The position numbers and the translations under genes were made by a program. From NCBI GenBank assembly GCA_016190665.1, contig JACPQD010000040.1, forward strand, positions 1 through 46,539: a stretch of 46,539 nucleotides of DNA, read 5' to 3'. Below the pieces are notes generated by a model that was not told where the DNA came from, did no database searches, and was given only the letters and a program-made list of their open reading frames with translations. Position 1 is the stretch's first letter, and every line of letters begins with the position of its first letter. Shown in pieces: positions 17,167-26,316 of this stretch. Origin of the DNA: Chloroflexota bacterium. GTDB lineage: Bacteria > Chloroflexota > Dehalococcoidia > JACPQD01.

Positions 17167-18805
17167 TTACACCACGACCAGCTCTTTGTACTCACCCCAG
17201 ACGCTCTTCAGCGTCTTCGTGATCTCGCCAATCGACGCGTACGCCTTAGCGGCGTCCACCAGATAAGGCATTAAGTTGTCCGTGCCGCCAGCCGCCTTTC
17301 TCAGCCTGGCCAGGGCACTTTCGACCTGAGCGGCCTCCCGCTCCGCCTTCACCCTCCTTACCGACTCAATGTGCTCACGCACTGCCTGGCGGTCCACTGT
17401 ATGGAGCACAATCCGACTTTCGGCGTCCTCCTCGCCCTCGACGCGATACTTGTTCTTCCTGACCACCACGCGCTCGCCGGACTCAATGGCCTTCTGCTGC
17501 TGGCAGAAGTGATTCAATATCTCGCGCTGCATGTAGCCGTCGTTGATGGTCTTGATGGCGCCGCCGCGGTCCTCGACGTCCTTCATCCTGGCGACTATCT
17601 TCTCCTCAATCCGGTTGGTCAGCCACTCGATGTAGTAGGAGCCGCCGAGAGGGTCTACCGTCTTGGTGATGTTGGTCTCCTCGGCGAGGATCTGCTGAGT
17701 GCCCAGCGCGAGGCTTTGGCTCTTCTCTGTTGGTATGGCATAGGCTTCGTCGAAACCGGGGTGAGGCATGGCCTGCGCGCCGCACCAGGTTCAGCTCCGG
17801 TTCCTCCGAGTACAGCCACAGCGGGTTATGATAGCCCGTGAAGCGGAAGGCCATGGAGGCCGGCTTCTTCGCCCGGTATTTCTCCTTCATGAGCCGAGCC
17901 CAGAGTCTTCGCGCCGCCCGGTATTTCGCCGCCTCCTCGAAGAGGTGCGTCGTCGAGCAGCAGAAGAAGGAGAACTTGGGCGCAACATCATCGATGTCGA
18001 GACCCCGTTTGAGCGTCTCATCGATGAGACACAGGGCGTTGGAGAACACGAAGCCCATCTCCTGTTCCATGCTCGCCCCGCCTTCGGCCATGTTAACGGC
18101 TTTCATGTTGACGGGGAAAAAGCGCGGCATGTGGCGTGTGGCGTACTCGATCAAATCCGTAGCCAGCCTGACACCATGCTCCAGGGGCAGCACTGTGGTG
18201 CCCTTGGATACCGCCGTGGAGAGCGGGTCGTTGGAGACGGAGCCCCATATCGCCGATTGGGCCACGCCTCGCTTCTGCGCCGCCGCGATGTGGAAGGCGA
18301 TGATGACGGCGGCCAGCGTCTCTATATTGCTGTTGAAGGGGACGGTATCCATGGGGAGACCCTCCCAGAGGACCTCCCAGTCTCTCATAGTGCTGATGGG
18401 TATGCCCAGTCGCCCCACCTCGTCCTCGGGCAGCGGGTCATCGGCGTCGCGGCCCAGGTGGGTGGGAAGGTCGTAGACGATGTTAAAGCTGGGCTGGCCC
18501 GCCTGGTAGAGGAATCTCCACCTCTCATTGGTCTTCGCCGGGGTATCGAAGCCAGTGAAGAGCGCGTATCGCCACGGCCGGCGCCGCGACATCTCCGGAT
18601 AGGGGCCCCTGGTGAAGGGATACTCGCCCGGGAAACCGATATCCCTTAGAAAGTCCGTGTCCTGGATATCTGCGGGCGTGTAGACGGTGTCTATCACCAT
18701 GCCGAGGTCACCGGCGACCTGGGGCGAGTTATCCAGCTTGAACTCCCTGGCCCAGCGCTCCTTCTCAGACCTGATCCGCTCCAGACCGTCGCTATTTCGG
18801 GCCAT
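17167..18805 (-). pseudogene. Methylmalonyl-CoA mutase-type large subunit, frameshifted
   Basis: Two overlapping frames make one mutase. From ATG 18805 the first 345 codons or so give a classical N-terminal TIM-barrel part (FPGEYPFTRGPY, YDLPTHLGRD, GSVSNDPL, HMPRFFPVNMKAVNMAEGGA). Near 17770 the sense continues one nucleotide further on as MPHPGFDEAYAIPTEKSQSLALGTQQIL...DPLGGSYYIEWLT to the stop at 17167. About a dozen residues expected at the junction, including the usual G-x-T-Q-S-L-H segment, are absent. One out-of-frame deletion of about 35 nt would explain both the missing residues and the shift. It may be a real pseudogene or an assembly error. It starts 9 nt after the lipoprotein stop and was probably in one operon with it. 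Confidence 0.85.
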
Positions 18806-18814
18806 GGCTGTCTC

Positions 18815-20503
18815 CTATTTCGCTAGCCACACGTAGTCCAGATTGTTGTGGGTATAAGGCCCGAACCCCGGCACGTACCCCCGCACCTCTTTCCAGAAAC
18901 CCATGTTGTAGACGTCCCAAAAAATAACCGGGTATATTACCAGGTCCAATATCCTCTGCTGGATCTCCAGGACCGTTTTCTTACGCTCCTTCTCATCCAG
19001 CATGGCCGCCTGCTTCTTGAAGAGGTCGTCTATCTGCCGGTCGCTGACTTCGCCGTAATTCCTGGAGCCCTCGGTGATGTAGTAGGCGCTGAAGGTGGTG
19101 TCCGGGTCATCGGCCACCTCCGAGGGATTGAAGGAGCTTATGTCGAAATCGTGCCGTTCAAGGTTGGCGAAGACGGCGGTGCTCTCCTTGGCATCCATGG
19201 TCAGGTCGATGCCGATCCTGGCCAACTGGTCTTTGGTCACAACCCCCTGACGCTCCGTGGCTCCGCCGCCGCGGACGAGCAGTCTGGCCTTGAACCCCTG
19301 GGGATAGCTCGCCTCGGCCATGAGCCTCTTAGCCTCATCGATGTCGGCATCCTTGGGCTGGCGGAACCCGGGGCGCTTCGCTGTCTCCTCCTCGGGGATG
19401 CCCCAGGCGCCCTTGGGGTGCATGGCTGCCCCCAGCATGCCGACATTGTTGTTGATTATCATCGCTGCTTTGCGGTCGAAGGCCAAGTCCACCGCCCGGC
19501 GCACGCGCATATCGTCCCACGGCTTCCTCTTGAAGTTCATGAAGAGAAGGTAGCGATTGGCGGCAGGGTGGGTGAGAACCACTGCCTTGTCTGCCATCTC
19601 CTTCTTAATCATCTCCGCCTCGACGTGAGTGAAGGCCTTGGAGCCGAGGGTGGTCATCTTCACCTGCCCCGTCCTGAAGGCGGCCAGGCGCGTAGCGTCG
19701 TCCTTGATGGGGTAAACCTTTATGCCGTCCAGATACGGTAGGCCCTTTACAAAGTAGTCGGGGTTCCTCACCATCTCCTGGCTGATCCCGAAGTTCCACT
19801 CCTTCCATTTGAAGGGGCCCGTGCCGATGGCATCCTTCTTCATGTCGCCCTTGGCCTGGACAACGTGCTTAGGGAGCATCAGTACCCATCCCCCGGCGAT
19901 GTTGCGGAAGAAGGAAGCGCTGGGATACTGGATGGTAACTTTCACAGTAGCGGGATCGGGGGCGTCCACCTTCGCCACGGGGCTGAGCATCTGACCGCCG
20001 CGAGGACTGACTATCTTGTGCTCCTTCCAGAAGGCCATGCGCTCCAGGCTGAACTTGGCGTCATCGGAGGTGAAGGGCTTCCCGTCATGCCATTTCACAT
20101 CCTTGTGCAGATAGAAAGTATACGTTCTGCCATCGGTGGAAACTTCCCATTTGTCCGCGAGGTCGGGAACAACCTTATTGATATCCACTGCGTCCAGCCG
20201 CACCAGTCCGTTATAGATATTCGCCAGCGACAGGTGCGCGTTGACCGATGTGGCCTGGTGAATGTCCAAGTGGGGCGTATCTTCGAAGTTGGCCCGATTG
20301 AGAATGCCGCCACTCCTGGGCTGATCCGCCGCGAGCTTTGGCGTCGCCGCTGGCGCTGGCGCCGCAGCCTTCGGGGCCGCCGTCGGCGCGGCGGCTGCGG
20401 GCGCCGCAGTCTTGGCCGTTGGCGCCGGTGGTGGGGCGCAACTTGCCAGCGCGCTTCCGAGAGCCAGCGCTGCTGCCAGCCCAATTGTGGTGAGTTTTCC
20501 CAT
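18815..20503 (-). CDS. Family-5 ABC solute-binding lipoprotein (5 of 5)
   Basis: A 562-residue SBP_bac_5 protein. The lipobox is LASC (Cys 22), followed by an Ala/Pro linker. It has KWEVSTDGRTYTFYLHKDVKWHDGKPFTSDD, IGTGPFKWKEWN and MRVRRAVDLAFDRK. GGGAGGTTAGAGAA precedes ATG 20503, which is preferred over an ATG 28 codons upstream. It lies 9 nt before the broken mutase gene, so the two likely share a transcript driven by the promoter at 20559-20587. It is the most divergent of the five copies and the only one on the minus strand. Confidence 0.93.
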   Translation of the reverse strand: MGKLTTIGLAAALALGSALASCAPPPAPTAKTAAPAAAAPTAAPKAAAPAPAATPKLAADQPRSGGILNRANFEDTPHLDIHQATSVNAHLSLANIYNGLVRLDAVDINKVVPDLADKWEVSTDGRTYTFYLHKDVKWHDGKPFTSDDAKFSLERMAFWKEHKIVSPRGGQMLSPVAKVDAPDPATVKVTIQYPSASFFRNIAGGWVLMLPKHVVQAKGDMKKDAIGTGPFKWKEWNFGISQEMVRNPDYFVKGLPYLDGIKVYPIKDDATRLAAFRTGQVKMTTLGSKAFTHVEAEMIKKEMADKAVVLTHPAANRYLLFMNFKRKPWDDMRVRRAVDLAFDRKAAMIINNNVGMLGAAMHPKGAWGIPEEETAKRPGFRQPKDADIDEAKRLMAEASYPQGFKARLLVRGGGATERQGVVTKDQLARIGIDLTMDAKESTAVFANLERHDFDISSFNPSEVADDPDTTFSAYYITEGSRNYGEVSDRQIDDLFKKQAAMLDEKERKKTVLEIQQRILDLVIYPVIFWDVYNMGFWKEVRGYVPGFGPYTHNNLDYVWLAK

Positions 20504-20558
20504 TTCTCTAACCTCCCAGGGGTGCGTCGGGCCGATTATCTCGAACCGACAAAGATGG

Positions 20559-20587
20559 ATGATACCCTTGAACCCAAGGGGCGTCAA
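20559..20587 (-). promoter_or_regulatory. Sigma70-type promoter for the fifth lipoprotein
   Basis: On the minus strand TTGACG (20582-20587), a 17-nt spacer and TATCAT (20559-20564), about 55 nt before ATG 20503. Confidence 0.65.
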
Positions 20588-20629
20588 ATGCAGACTGACG
20601 AATTCGGGGGCGGCCCAAAGTCCACGCCC

Positions 20630-22024
20630 TCAGGGCAGCAACCGGGCGATCTGGCTCACGTCTGAGACCGCTTCTAGGTTAGCTATCAGTTCAACCATTT
20701 CCTCCACATTACCCTCTGGGAACGGCGCTGCCGAATAGGAGGCGCAATCGCAGAACTTGCGGACGAGGTCTTCCTGAGATATGGGATTTCGCGGATTGCC
20801 GTAGGCGAACTCCTCGTACTGCGAGTAGACCTTCCCGTCCACGGTCTCAAGGTGCACCTTCCCGGGGGGCCTCCCTCCATAGGAATCAAAGCCGGTGTTG
20901 AGCCGCGAGGATATTCTCGAAGCTAAGGCAGCGGACGCGTCATCCTTGATGGCCTCCGGGCTGAAGTCGGCCAGAGTTATCCCGCCCTTGAGAAGGCCGC
21001 GCGCCAGGATATAGGGGATGCTGAACTTGGCGTCCAGCGGCGTGGCTGGCCTCACCCTCGCCTCCGGCGGGATGCACAGCTCGTGGCTGACGCTGCTCGT
21101 CTCCACCGTTATGCCCTTGACATCCCCAATCGAGATGTCCCGCTCGCGCGCCAGGGCCAAGAGCGCGGTCAAGTAGGGATGGGAGAAGCGACAGCAGGGC
21201 CACGGCTTGAAGCTGACCTTTGTCCCGTCGAAGCGCCTCCCTAGGTCGGCCGTGAGGATGTCGCGGTCATACTCGCCGTGAAAATAGACGGCGTAGAGGC
21301 CGGCCTTCCCCTCCAGGCTTGACTTCACCCCTGAGATGCCTCGCTGCGCCATCAAGGCGGAAAGCACGCCAGCCTTCCCGACGAAGCTGTCATAGATGCC
21401 ACGGATATTCGATCCGGTACCATACACGATCTCCATCGTCCCTGCGGCCTGGCAAAGGCCGATGCCCAGGGCATCAACCAGCCTATTTCTATCGAGACCG
21501 AGGACCTTGCCCGCCGCAGCGGCGCTGGAGAAGACGCCGAAGAGCGGCGTCAGGAACCAGTCTCGCTTCCAGACCACAGATTTCCCCAGTCTACCGATGA
21601 TATCGTTGCCCAGGGCGACGGCGGTGATGAAGTCTTTGCCGCTCACACCGGCGGCCCTCTCCGCGACGGCGAGGGCCGCCGGGACCGTTGTGGCGCTGGG
21701 GTGCACTGCTTCATCGTCGAAGACATCATCGTAGTCCAGGGCATGGGCCATGGCTCCGTTGGCAAAGGCAGCCGCCCAGGCGGGAAGCTTGCCGCCAAAG
21801 CCCCATACGGTAGCCTCCTCCTTCCCCCCGGCCTCCTTCAACAGGTCCACAACCGTCTTCGGCTCCCGGACGAGCCCGGTGGCCGCCACGGCCACACCGA
21901 TGGTATCAAGGATACTCTTCTTCGTCACTTCCACGGTGTCCGGGGGAAGATCAGCATACCGGGTCTGCGCCACAATCTCGGCGAACAACTCGGCTATTTC
22001 CATCTGTTCCGTGACCTTAGCCAT
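20630..22024 (-). CDS. MmgE/PrpD family protein (2 of 2)
   Basis: A 464-residue MmgE/PrpD protein. It has the N-terminal helical part (AELFAEIVAQTRYADLPPDTVEVTKKSILDTIG), NGAMAHALDYDDVFDDEAVHPSATTVPAALAVAE, which is the family's conserved H-x-LDYDD region with the downstream HP, and FKPWPCCRFSHPYLTALL in place of the canonical KPYPCC. The first copy (11020) has a weaker version of both, so this one looks closer to the canonical group. GGGAGGATATC precedes ATG 22024. The longer frame starting upstream runs through repeats and is rejected. A dehydratase or decarboxylase role in organic-acid breakdown is likely. Confidence 0.9.
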   Translation of the reverse strand: MAKVTEQMEIAELFAEIVAQTRYADLPPDTVEVTKKSILDTIGVAVAATGLVREPKTVVDLLKEAGGKEEATVWGFGGKLPAWAAAFANGAMAHALDYDDVFDDEAVHPSATTVPAALAVAERAAGVSGKDFITAVALGNDIIGRLGKSVVWKRDWFLTPLFGVFSSAAAAGKVLGLDRNRLVDALGIGLCQAAGTMEIVYGTGSNIRGIYDSFVGKAGVLSALMAQRGISGVKSSLEGKAGLYAVYFHGEYDRDILTADLGRRFDGTKVSFKPWPCCRFSHPYLTALLALARERDISIGDVKGITVETSSVSHELCIPPEARVRPATPLDAKFSIPYILARGLLKGGITLADFSPEAIKDDASAALASRISSRLNTGFDSYGGRPPGKVHLETVDGKVYSQYEEFAYGNPRNPISQEDLVRKFCDCASYSAAPFPEGNVEEMVELIANLEAVSDVSQIARLLP

Positions 22025-22115
22025 GATATCCTCCCGGTCCGTCTCGACCTGCTTCCCGCTTCGCCTTTCTCGCTCCCGTTTCGTGCTTCTCGCTCCACGC
22101 TCCCCGTCCCGACTG

Positions 22116-22385
22116 ATGGTCTTTAACAAAGTAATGTGCCAATCCGCCAACTGGCGTGTCGCGGCACCCATGAACCCCCTGAATCCCCCATTCTTGGAGG
22201 ACTTTATTGAATCTCGACGCGTCGGGACCCCTGCCAGAGGCGCTGCGCCCTCTGGACTCCCGCTCTTTCCCCACCAGGCGTGGCGTCCCTCCCTCTTCAG
22301 GGAGGGATGAGAGGGAGAGGTCCAAAAAGCAGCCAACCCCCAACTTCCTATCTCGACAATGTCACGCTATTTAGCTAATGGCCAT
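22116..22385. mobile_element. MITE-like element, copy C
   Basis: About 270 bp with imperfect inverted ends: 22116-22141 (ATGGTCTTTAACAAAGTAAT...) and 22358-22385, read in reverse ATGGCCATTAGCTAAATAGC. The inner 165 bp from 22220 match copy A (9047-9226) in inverted orientation. The right end overlaps the last codons of recJ and supplies its TAG. Together with the leader of the PrpD gene it fills 22025-22374, which has no gene. Confidence 0.6.
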
Positions 22386-24129
22386 AACTCGGGATACCTC
22401 GGGACTTCCCACTAGGCGCCATGTCGATCATGTTCAGCCGCATCGTGGTCTCATTGCCCCACGTGTGCTCCTCGACAGTGTAGACGATGTCCAGCGGCTC
22501 ACCTCCCAGATACCCCCAATGGCCAAACTGAAAGGCTATGGCATCCCAAACCGCGTCGTTCTCGCGGAGCCTCAGCCTCAAATGCTGTCCCGAGTCCCCC
22601 AGGGCGCGGCAGTCAAGCACCTTGACATTGCGGCTCAGAAAGACAGGAGAGGGGTTTCCCGAGCCAAAGGGCTCCAGACTCTGGATGAAACTGAAGATCC
22701 GTGCGTCGAGCGTCTTCAGCCTTACGAAGGCGTCAACAGCGAGAGGCGGATGCAGGGGAACGCCTGAGAGCTCGACCTCGGCTATCTTCAGGAGCCGTTC
22801 CCGAAGTCGGTCCATATTGCTGGTGGGCAGGGTAAACCCGGCAGCTTGGGCGTGGCCTCCGAAGTGCGTGAAAAGGTCTGAACACTGGCTCAACGCCTCG
22901 ATTATGTTAAACTCCGGGATGCTCCGGGCGCTGCCCCGGCTGACCTGCTCGCCCATCGAGACCACCAGGGCGGGCCGGTAGAATTCATCGGTCAGCTTGC
23001 CCGCCACGATACCAACTACTCCGGGATGAAATCCGGCGCCGCCCACGAGTATCATCGGACAATCGCCCAGCTCCGCCATTTGCGCCCTGGCCTCCTCCAC
23101 CACCTCGTTGGTCAACCTCTGGCGCTCCACGTTCGTCTGCTCCAACTGGTTGGCCAGCCTCCTCGCCTCATCCCGTGAGGCGGTTACCAGGAGGCGGTAG
23201 CTGGTCAGGGCGTGCTCAAGACGCCCCATAGCGTTAATGCGCGGCCCGAGGGTGAAGGATATGCTCTCGGCGTCCACGCCTCCCAGCTCCAGTCCGGCCG
23301 TGGACACCATTTCCTGAATTCCAGGGCGTTCCGTCCGGTTTAAGGCTTCCAGTCCGCGCTTCACCAGATAGCGGTTCTCCCCTTTCAGGGGGCTGACGTC
23401 AGCGACCGTGCCCAGAGCCACCAGGTCCAGGCACGGGTAATCGTAGAGTGCTTCCTCCCTCTGCAATTCCTGGCAGAGGGCCTGAAGCAGCTTAAAAGCA
23501 ACGCCGACTCCCGCCAGATCATAGAAAGGATAGGAAGAGCCTGCCCGCTTCGGATCGACGAGCGCCACAGCGGGCGGCAGTACGGGCGGCGCGGGATGAT
23601 GATCGGTGATGATGATATCCAAACCCCATTCCCTGGCGCGCTCCACCTCACTTACGGCGCTTATGCCGCAGTCAACGGTGATCACCAGGGCAACGCCGCG
23701 CTGAAAAAGGCCGCGCAAGGCGGTGGAGTTCAGGCCATACCCCTCCCGGAAGCGATGGGGTATGTAGGCGGTGGTCCTGGCCCCCAGCCGGGAAAGGCTC
23801 TGAGTCAGGAGGGCGGTGGCAGTGGTGCCGTCGGCGTCGAAATCCCCGTAGACGGCGATCAGCTCGCCCCGGCGTATGGCATCAATGATCCGGTGCACGG
23901 CCCTGTCCATGTCGGGAAGGAGGAAGGGATCGTAGGAGAGGCGCTCGTCGGCGCAGAGGAAGGACTCGAATTCGTCCGGCGCCCTCAGGCCGCGGTTGTA
24001 AAGCAATTGCGCCGCCAGGGGGGCCAGCGGGGCGGCGCAGTCAAAGAATTCCCGGGGGGCTCGCGAGGCAACCTCCCAGTGAAGATACTTGCGGTCCGCC
24101 GTCTGGCGGATGGAGAACTCGGGCGACAT
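22375..24129 (-). CDS. recJ: Single-stranded-DNA-specific exonuclease RecJ
   Basis: A 584-residue RecJ, the 5'-3' exonuclease that degrades single-stranded DNA in RecF-pathway recombination and mismatch repair. The DHH-family motifs are present: VYGDFDADGTTATALL (motif I, near residue 100), VITVDCGIS (motif II) and IITDHHPAPP (motif III, DHH), with DHHA1 further on (MILVGGAGFHPGVVGIVAGKL and FGGHAQAAGFTL). Length agrees with the core family (about 560-600). GGGAGAGG lies directly before ATG 24129. The C-terminus ends as Y-G-H-stop, and those last codons come from the inverted end of a MITE-like element. Confidence 0.94.
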   Translation of the reverse strand: MSPEFSIRQTADRKYLHWEVASRAPREFFDCAAPLAPLAAQLLYNRGLRAPDEFESFLCADERLSYDPFLLPDMDRAVHRIIDAIRRGELIAVYGDFDADGTTATALLTQSLSRLGARTTAYIPHRFREGYGLNSTALRGLFQRGVALVITVDCGISAVSEVERAREWGLDIIITDHHPAPPVLPPAVALVDPKRAGSSYPFYDLAGVGVAFKLLQALCQELQREEALYDYPCLDLVALGTVADVSPLKGENRYLVKRGLEALNRTERPGIQEMVSTAGLELGGVDAESISFTLGPRINAMGRLEHALTSYRLLVTASRDEARRLANQLEQTNVERQRLTNEVVEEARAQMAELGDCPMILVGGAGFHPGVVGIVAGKLTDEFYRPALVVSMGEQVSRGSARSIPEFNIIEALSQCSDLFTHFGGHAQAAGFTLPTSNMDRLRERLLKIAEVELSGVPLHPPLAVDAFVRLKTLDARIFSFIQSLEPFGSGNPSPVFLSRNVKVLDCRALGDSGQHLRLRLRENDAVWDAIAFQFGHWGYLGGEPLDIVYTVEEHTWGNETTMRLNMIDMAPSGKSRGIPSYGH

Positions 24130-24179
24130 CCTCTCCCTTAGCTGTCAGCTTGCTGACGGCTGAAAGCTGATCGCTACCC

Positions 24180-25349
24180 CTAATAGCTGCGTATGCCGAG
24201 GGCGTACTCGGCTATAAGGGCTCGTTGCAGCTCATTGGTGCCCTCACCAATCTGCAACACCTTGGCCTCCATGAGGAAGCGGCCTACGGGCAAGTCCTCG
24301 GAGAAGCCGTACCCGCCATGGACTTGAATGGCGTCGACGCAGGCCTTGACGCAAACATCGCTCGCCATCAGCTTGGCCATCGATGCCTCCAAGGACGCCC
24401 TCCCCAGACCAGCGTCTTTCAACTGACCCACGCGATAGACCATGAGGCGCGCCGCTTCCACAGAGACGATCATATCGGCCAGTATCCTCTGCACCATCTG
24501 GAAATGGCCAATGGTCTGCCCGAACTGGACACGTTCGTTGGCGTACTTCAGGCAGGCGTCGACGCACGCCTGGGCTTGCCCCACGCAACGAGCGGCCACC
24601 GAGAAGCGGCCGATGTCCAGGTTGCTTCCCACCACCCGGAAGCCGCCACCCTCCTCGCCCAGGAGATTGCTTCGCGGCACGCGGACGTTATCGAAGTGGA
24701 CCTCGCAGATGTTGCCGCGCTTCAGGGTACGCAGCTTGAGGGGAGTCGCCGTGATGCCGGGCGAGGGGTTCTCCACCAGGAGGGCGCAGATGCCCTTGTG
24801 TTTCCTGGTGCGATCGATGCTGGCCAGCACAAAGTAAACGCTGGAGTGCTGGGCGTGAGAGATGAAAACCTTGGAGCCGTTCAGGATGTAGTCATCGCCG
24901 TCCGGCGTGATCGTGCTCTCCAGGCTGGCCAGGTCGGAGCCGCCGCCGGGCTCGGTGAGACACGCGGAAGCCAGCTTCTCCCCCCTGGCCAGGGGAACGA
25001 GGTATTTCTGCTTCTGCTCTTCCGTCCCGAATTTGACTATCCCGCTGTTGACCAGGGAGTTCTGCACGGAGATGACGGAAGCGCATATCCAGCAGGCGCG
25101 CGCAATCTCTTCGCAGATGAGGCCATAGCTCACGTAGTCCAGCCCGGCTCCGCCGTATTTCTCCGGGACCGTGGGACCGAGCATGCCCAGGGACGCCATC
25201 TTCTCCAGGATATCCCTGGGGTAGCGCCCCTCCCTTTCGTACGCCTCAACCTTGGGAAGGATCTCCTTCTCGGCGAAGTCGCGGGCCATGGCCCGGACCA
25301 TCTTCTGGTTCTCCGTAAGGCCAAAGTCGTGCAGCTCATCGAGCTTCAT
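24180..25349 (-). CDS. Acyl-CoA dehydrogenase
   Basis: A 389-residue flavoprotein that oxidises acyl-CoA to trans-2-enoyl-CoA. Seen are the N-terminal helical domain (LTENQKMVRAMARDFAEKEILP), the middle-domain signature ACLTEPGGGSDLASLES, and the C-terminal IQVHGGYGFSEDLPVGRFLMEAKVLQIGEGTNELQR, where IGEGT carries the catalytic-base Glu position of the short-chain group. GAGGAGCGCGC precedes ATG 25349. Electrons would pass to ETF, not encoded here. It is the first of three CoA-linked enzymes (crotonase and HMGL-like lyase upstream), consistent with fatty-acid or branched-chain acid breakdown. Confidence 0.95.
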   Translation of the reverse strand: MKLDELHDFGLTENQKMVRAMARDFAEKEILPKVEAYEREGRYPRDILEKMASLGMLGPTVPEKYGGAGLDYVSYGLICEEIARACWICASVISVQNSLVNSGIVKFGTEEQKQKYLVPLARGEKLASACLTEPGGGSDLASLESTITPDGDDYILNGSKVFISHAQHSSVYFVLASIDRTRKHKGICALLVENPSPGITATPLKLRTLKRGNICEVHFDNVRVPRSNLLGEEGGGFRVVGSNLDIGRFSVAARCVGQAQACVDACLKYANERVQFGQTIGHFQMVQRILADMIVSVEAARLMVYRVGQLKDAGLGRASLEASMAKLMASDVCVKACVDAIQVHGGYGFSEDLPVGRFLMEAKVLQIGEGTNELQRALIAEYALGIRSY

Positions 25350-25487
25350 GCGCGCTCCTCAATCAGCTTTCAGCTATCAGCGGTCAGCCGGCCGCCGGGG
25401 GCGAGGGTTTGGGGTTGGGGGCCGAACTACCCGTGTGGACGGACTGGACGGGTCAGCCTCCGACCCCTGGCCCCCGACCCCCGGCCC
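25350..25487. repeat. Intergenic repeat words
   Basis: Contains CAGCTTTCAGCTATCAGCGGTCAGC, split here as CAGCTTTCAGC and TATCAGCGGTCAGC (25367-25390), GGTTTGGGGTTGGGGG opposite CCCCTGGCCCCCGACCCCC (inverted), and GTGTGGACGGACTGGACG. All three types recur elsewhere in the window. No gene is present. Confidence 0.55.
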
Positions 25488-26270
25488 CTACCGGCCCTTC
25501 CATTCCGGCTTCCGCTTCTCGAAGAAGGACGCAATGCCCTCGCTGGCGTCCTCGGTCGCCGCAGTCAGGGCTATCATCTCCTCCAGATATCTGATGGCCT
25601 CTTTGTACTCCATGTCGGCCATGGTGTAATAGGCCCTCTTCCCCAACTGAATGGCCGCCGGGCTCTTGCTGGCGATTTTCTCCGCCAGAGACATGGCCTC
25701 CTCTTCCAGCTTCTCCCGGGGGACCACCTTATTCACCAGCCCCATCCGCTCCGCCTCCCGGGCGTCTATGCGATCCCCCGTCATCAGGAACTCCAGGCAC
25801 CTGGGTCGGCTGCCGACAGAGCGTTTCAGCGCCGCCATGATCATCATGGGAAAGAGGCCTATCCCCGACTCCGGGCAGCCGAAGACAGCGTCGTCCGAGG
25901 CGATAACCATATCGCAGGAGGCCGCCAGGCCGCAGCCCCCCGCCAGAGCGAAGCCGTGAACGGCGGCGATGACCGGCTTGTTCATATCAGCGATGAGCTC
26001 CATGATGTCGCCCACGCCGCGAAACAACTGCCGGTACTCCATGACCGTCCTGCCCCTGAGGTCACCCAGGTCCCTTCCAGCGCAAAAGGCTTGGGGGCCT
26101 GCCCCCTTCATTACCACCACGCGCACCTGGCTGTCCTTCTCAAATTCAGAAAGGCCGGAAAGGATCTCCTGCATCATTTGCACGTTAAGGGCGTTGCGCA
26201 CCTCCGGCCGGTTCAAGGTGAGCACGCCGACCCGGCCGTTGCGCTCGACGATGATAGTTTCGTAGTTCAA
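25488..26270 (-). CDS. Crotonase-family enoyl-CoA hydratase/isomerase
   Basis: A 260-residue crotonase-fold protein. RNALNVQMMQEI, CAGRDLGDL (oxyanion-hole region) and HGFALAGGCGLAASCDMVIASDDAVFGCPESGIG are clear. Of the two catalytic glutamates of enoyl-CoA hydratase, the one in GGC-E-LA is Gly here, whereas the one in PE-S-G-I-G is kept. An isomerase-type or other crotonase activity is therefore as likely as hydration. The start is TTG 26270, after GGGGAAGGTG; no ATG fits better. It sits between the acyl-CoA dehydrogenase and the HMGL-like gene on the same strand. Confidence 0.9.
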   Translation of the reverse strand: MNYETIIVERNGRVGVLTLNRPEVRNALNVQMMQEILSGLSEFEKDSQVRVVVMKGAGPQAFCAGRDLGDLRGRTVMEYRQLFRGVGDIMELIADMNKPVIAAVHGFALAGGCGLAASCDMVIASDDAVFGCPESGIGLFPMMIMAALKRSVGSRPRCLEFLMTGDRIDAREAERMGLVNKVVPREKLEEEAMSLAEKIASKSPAAIQLGKRAYYTMADMEYKEAIRYLEEMIALTAATEDASEGIASFFEKRKPEWKGR

Positions 26271-26316
26271 TTCGCACCTTCCCCTTCGGCAAGCTCAGGG
26301 CAGGCTCGCGGGTTGC

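Noticed and set aside
16881..17195. Longer start for the B12-binding subunit at 17195
   Set aside because: The extra residues derive from hairpin repeats, and the family begins at ATG 16880.
20504..20587. Upstream extension of the fifth lipoprotein to an ATG at 20587
   Set aside because: The extension covers the promoter, and the ribosome site and signal peptide match ATG 20503.
22025..22336. Upstream extension of the second MmgE/PrpD gene
   Set aside because: The added residues are encoded by the MITE-like element and repeats; GGGAGG fits ATG 22024.
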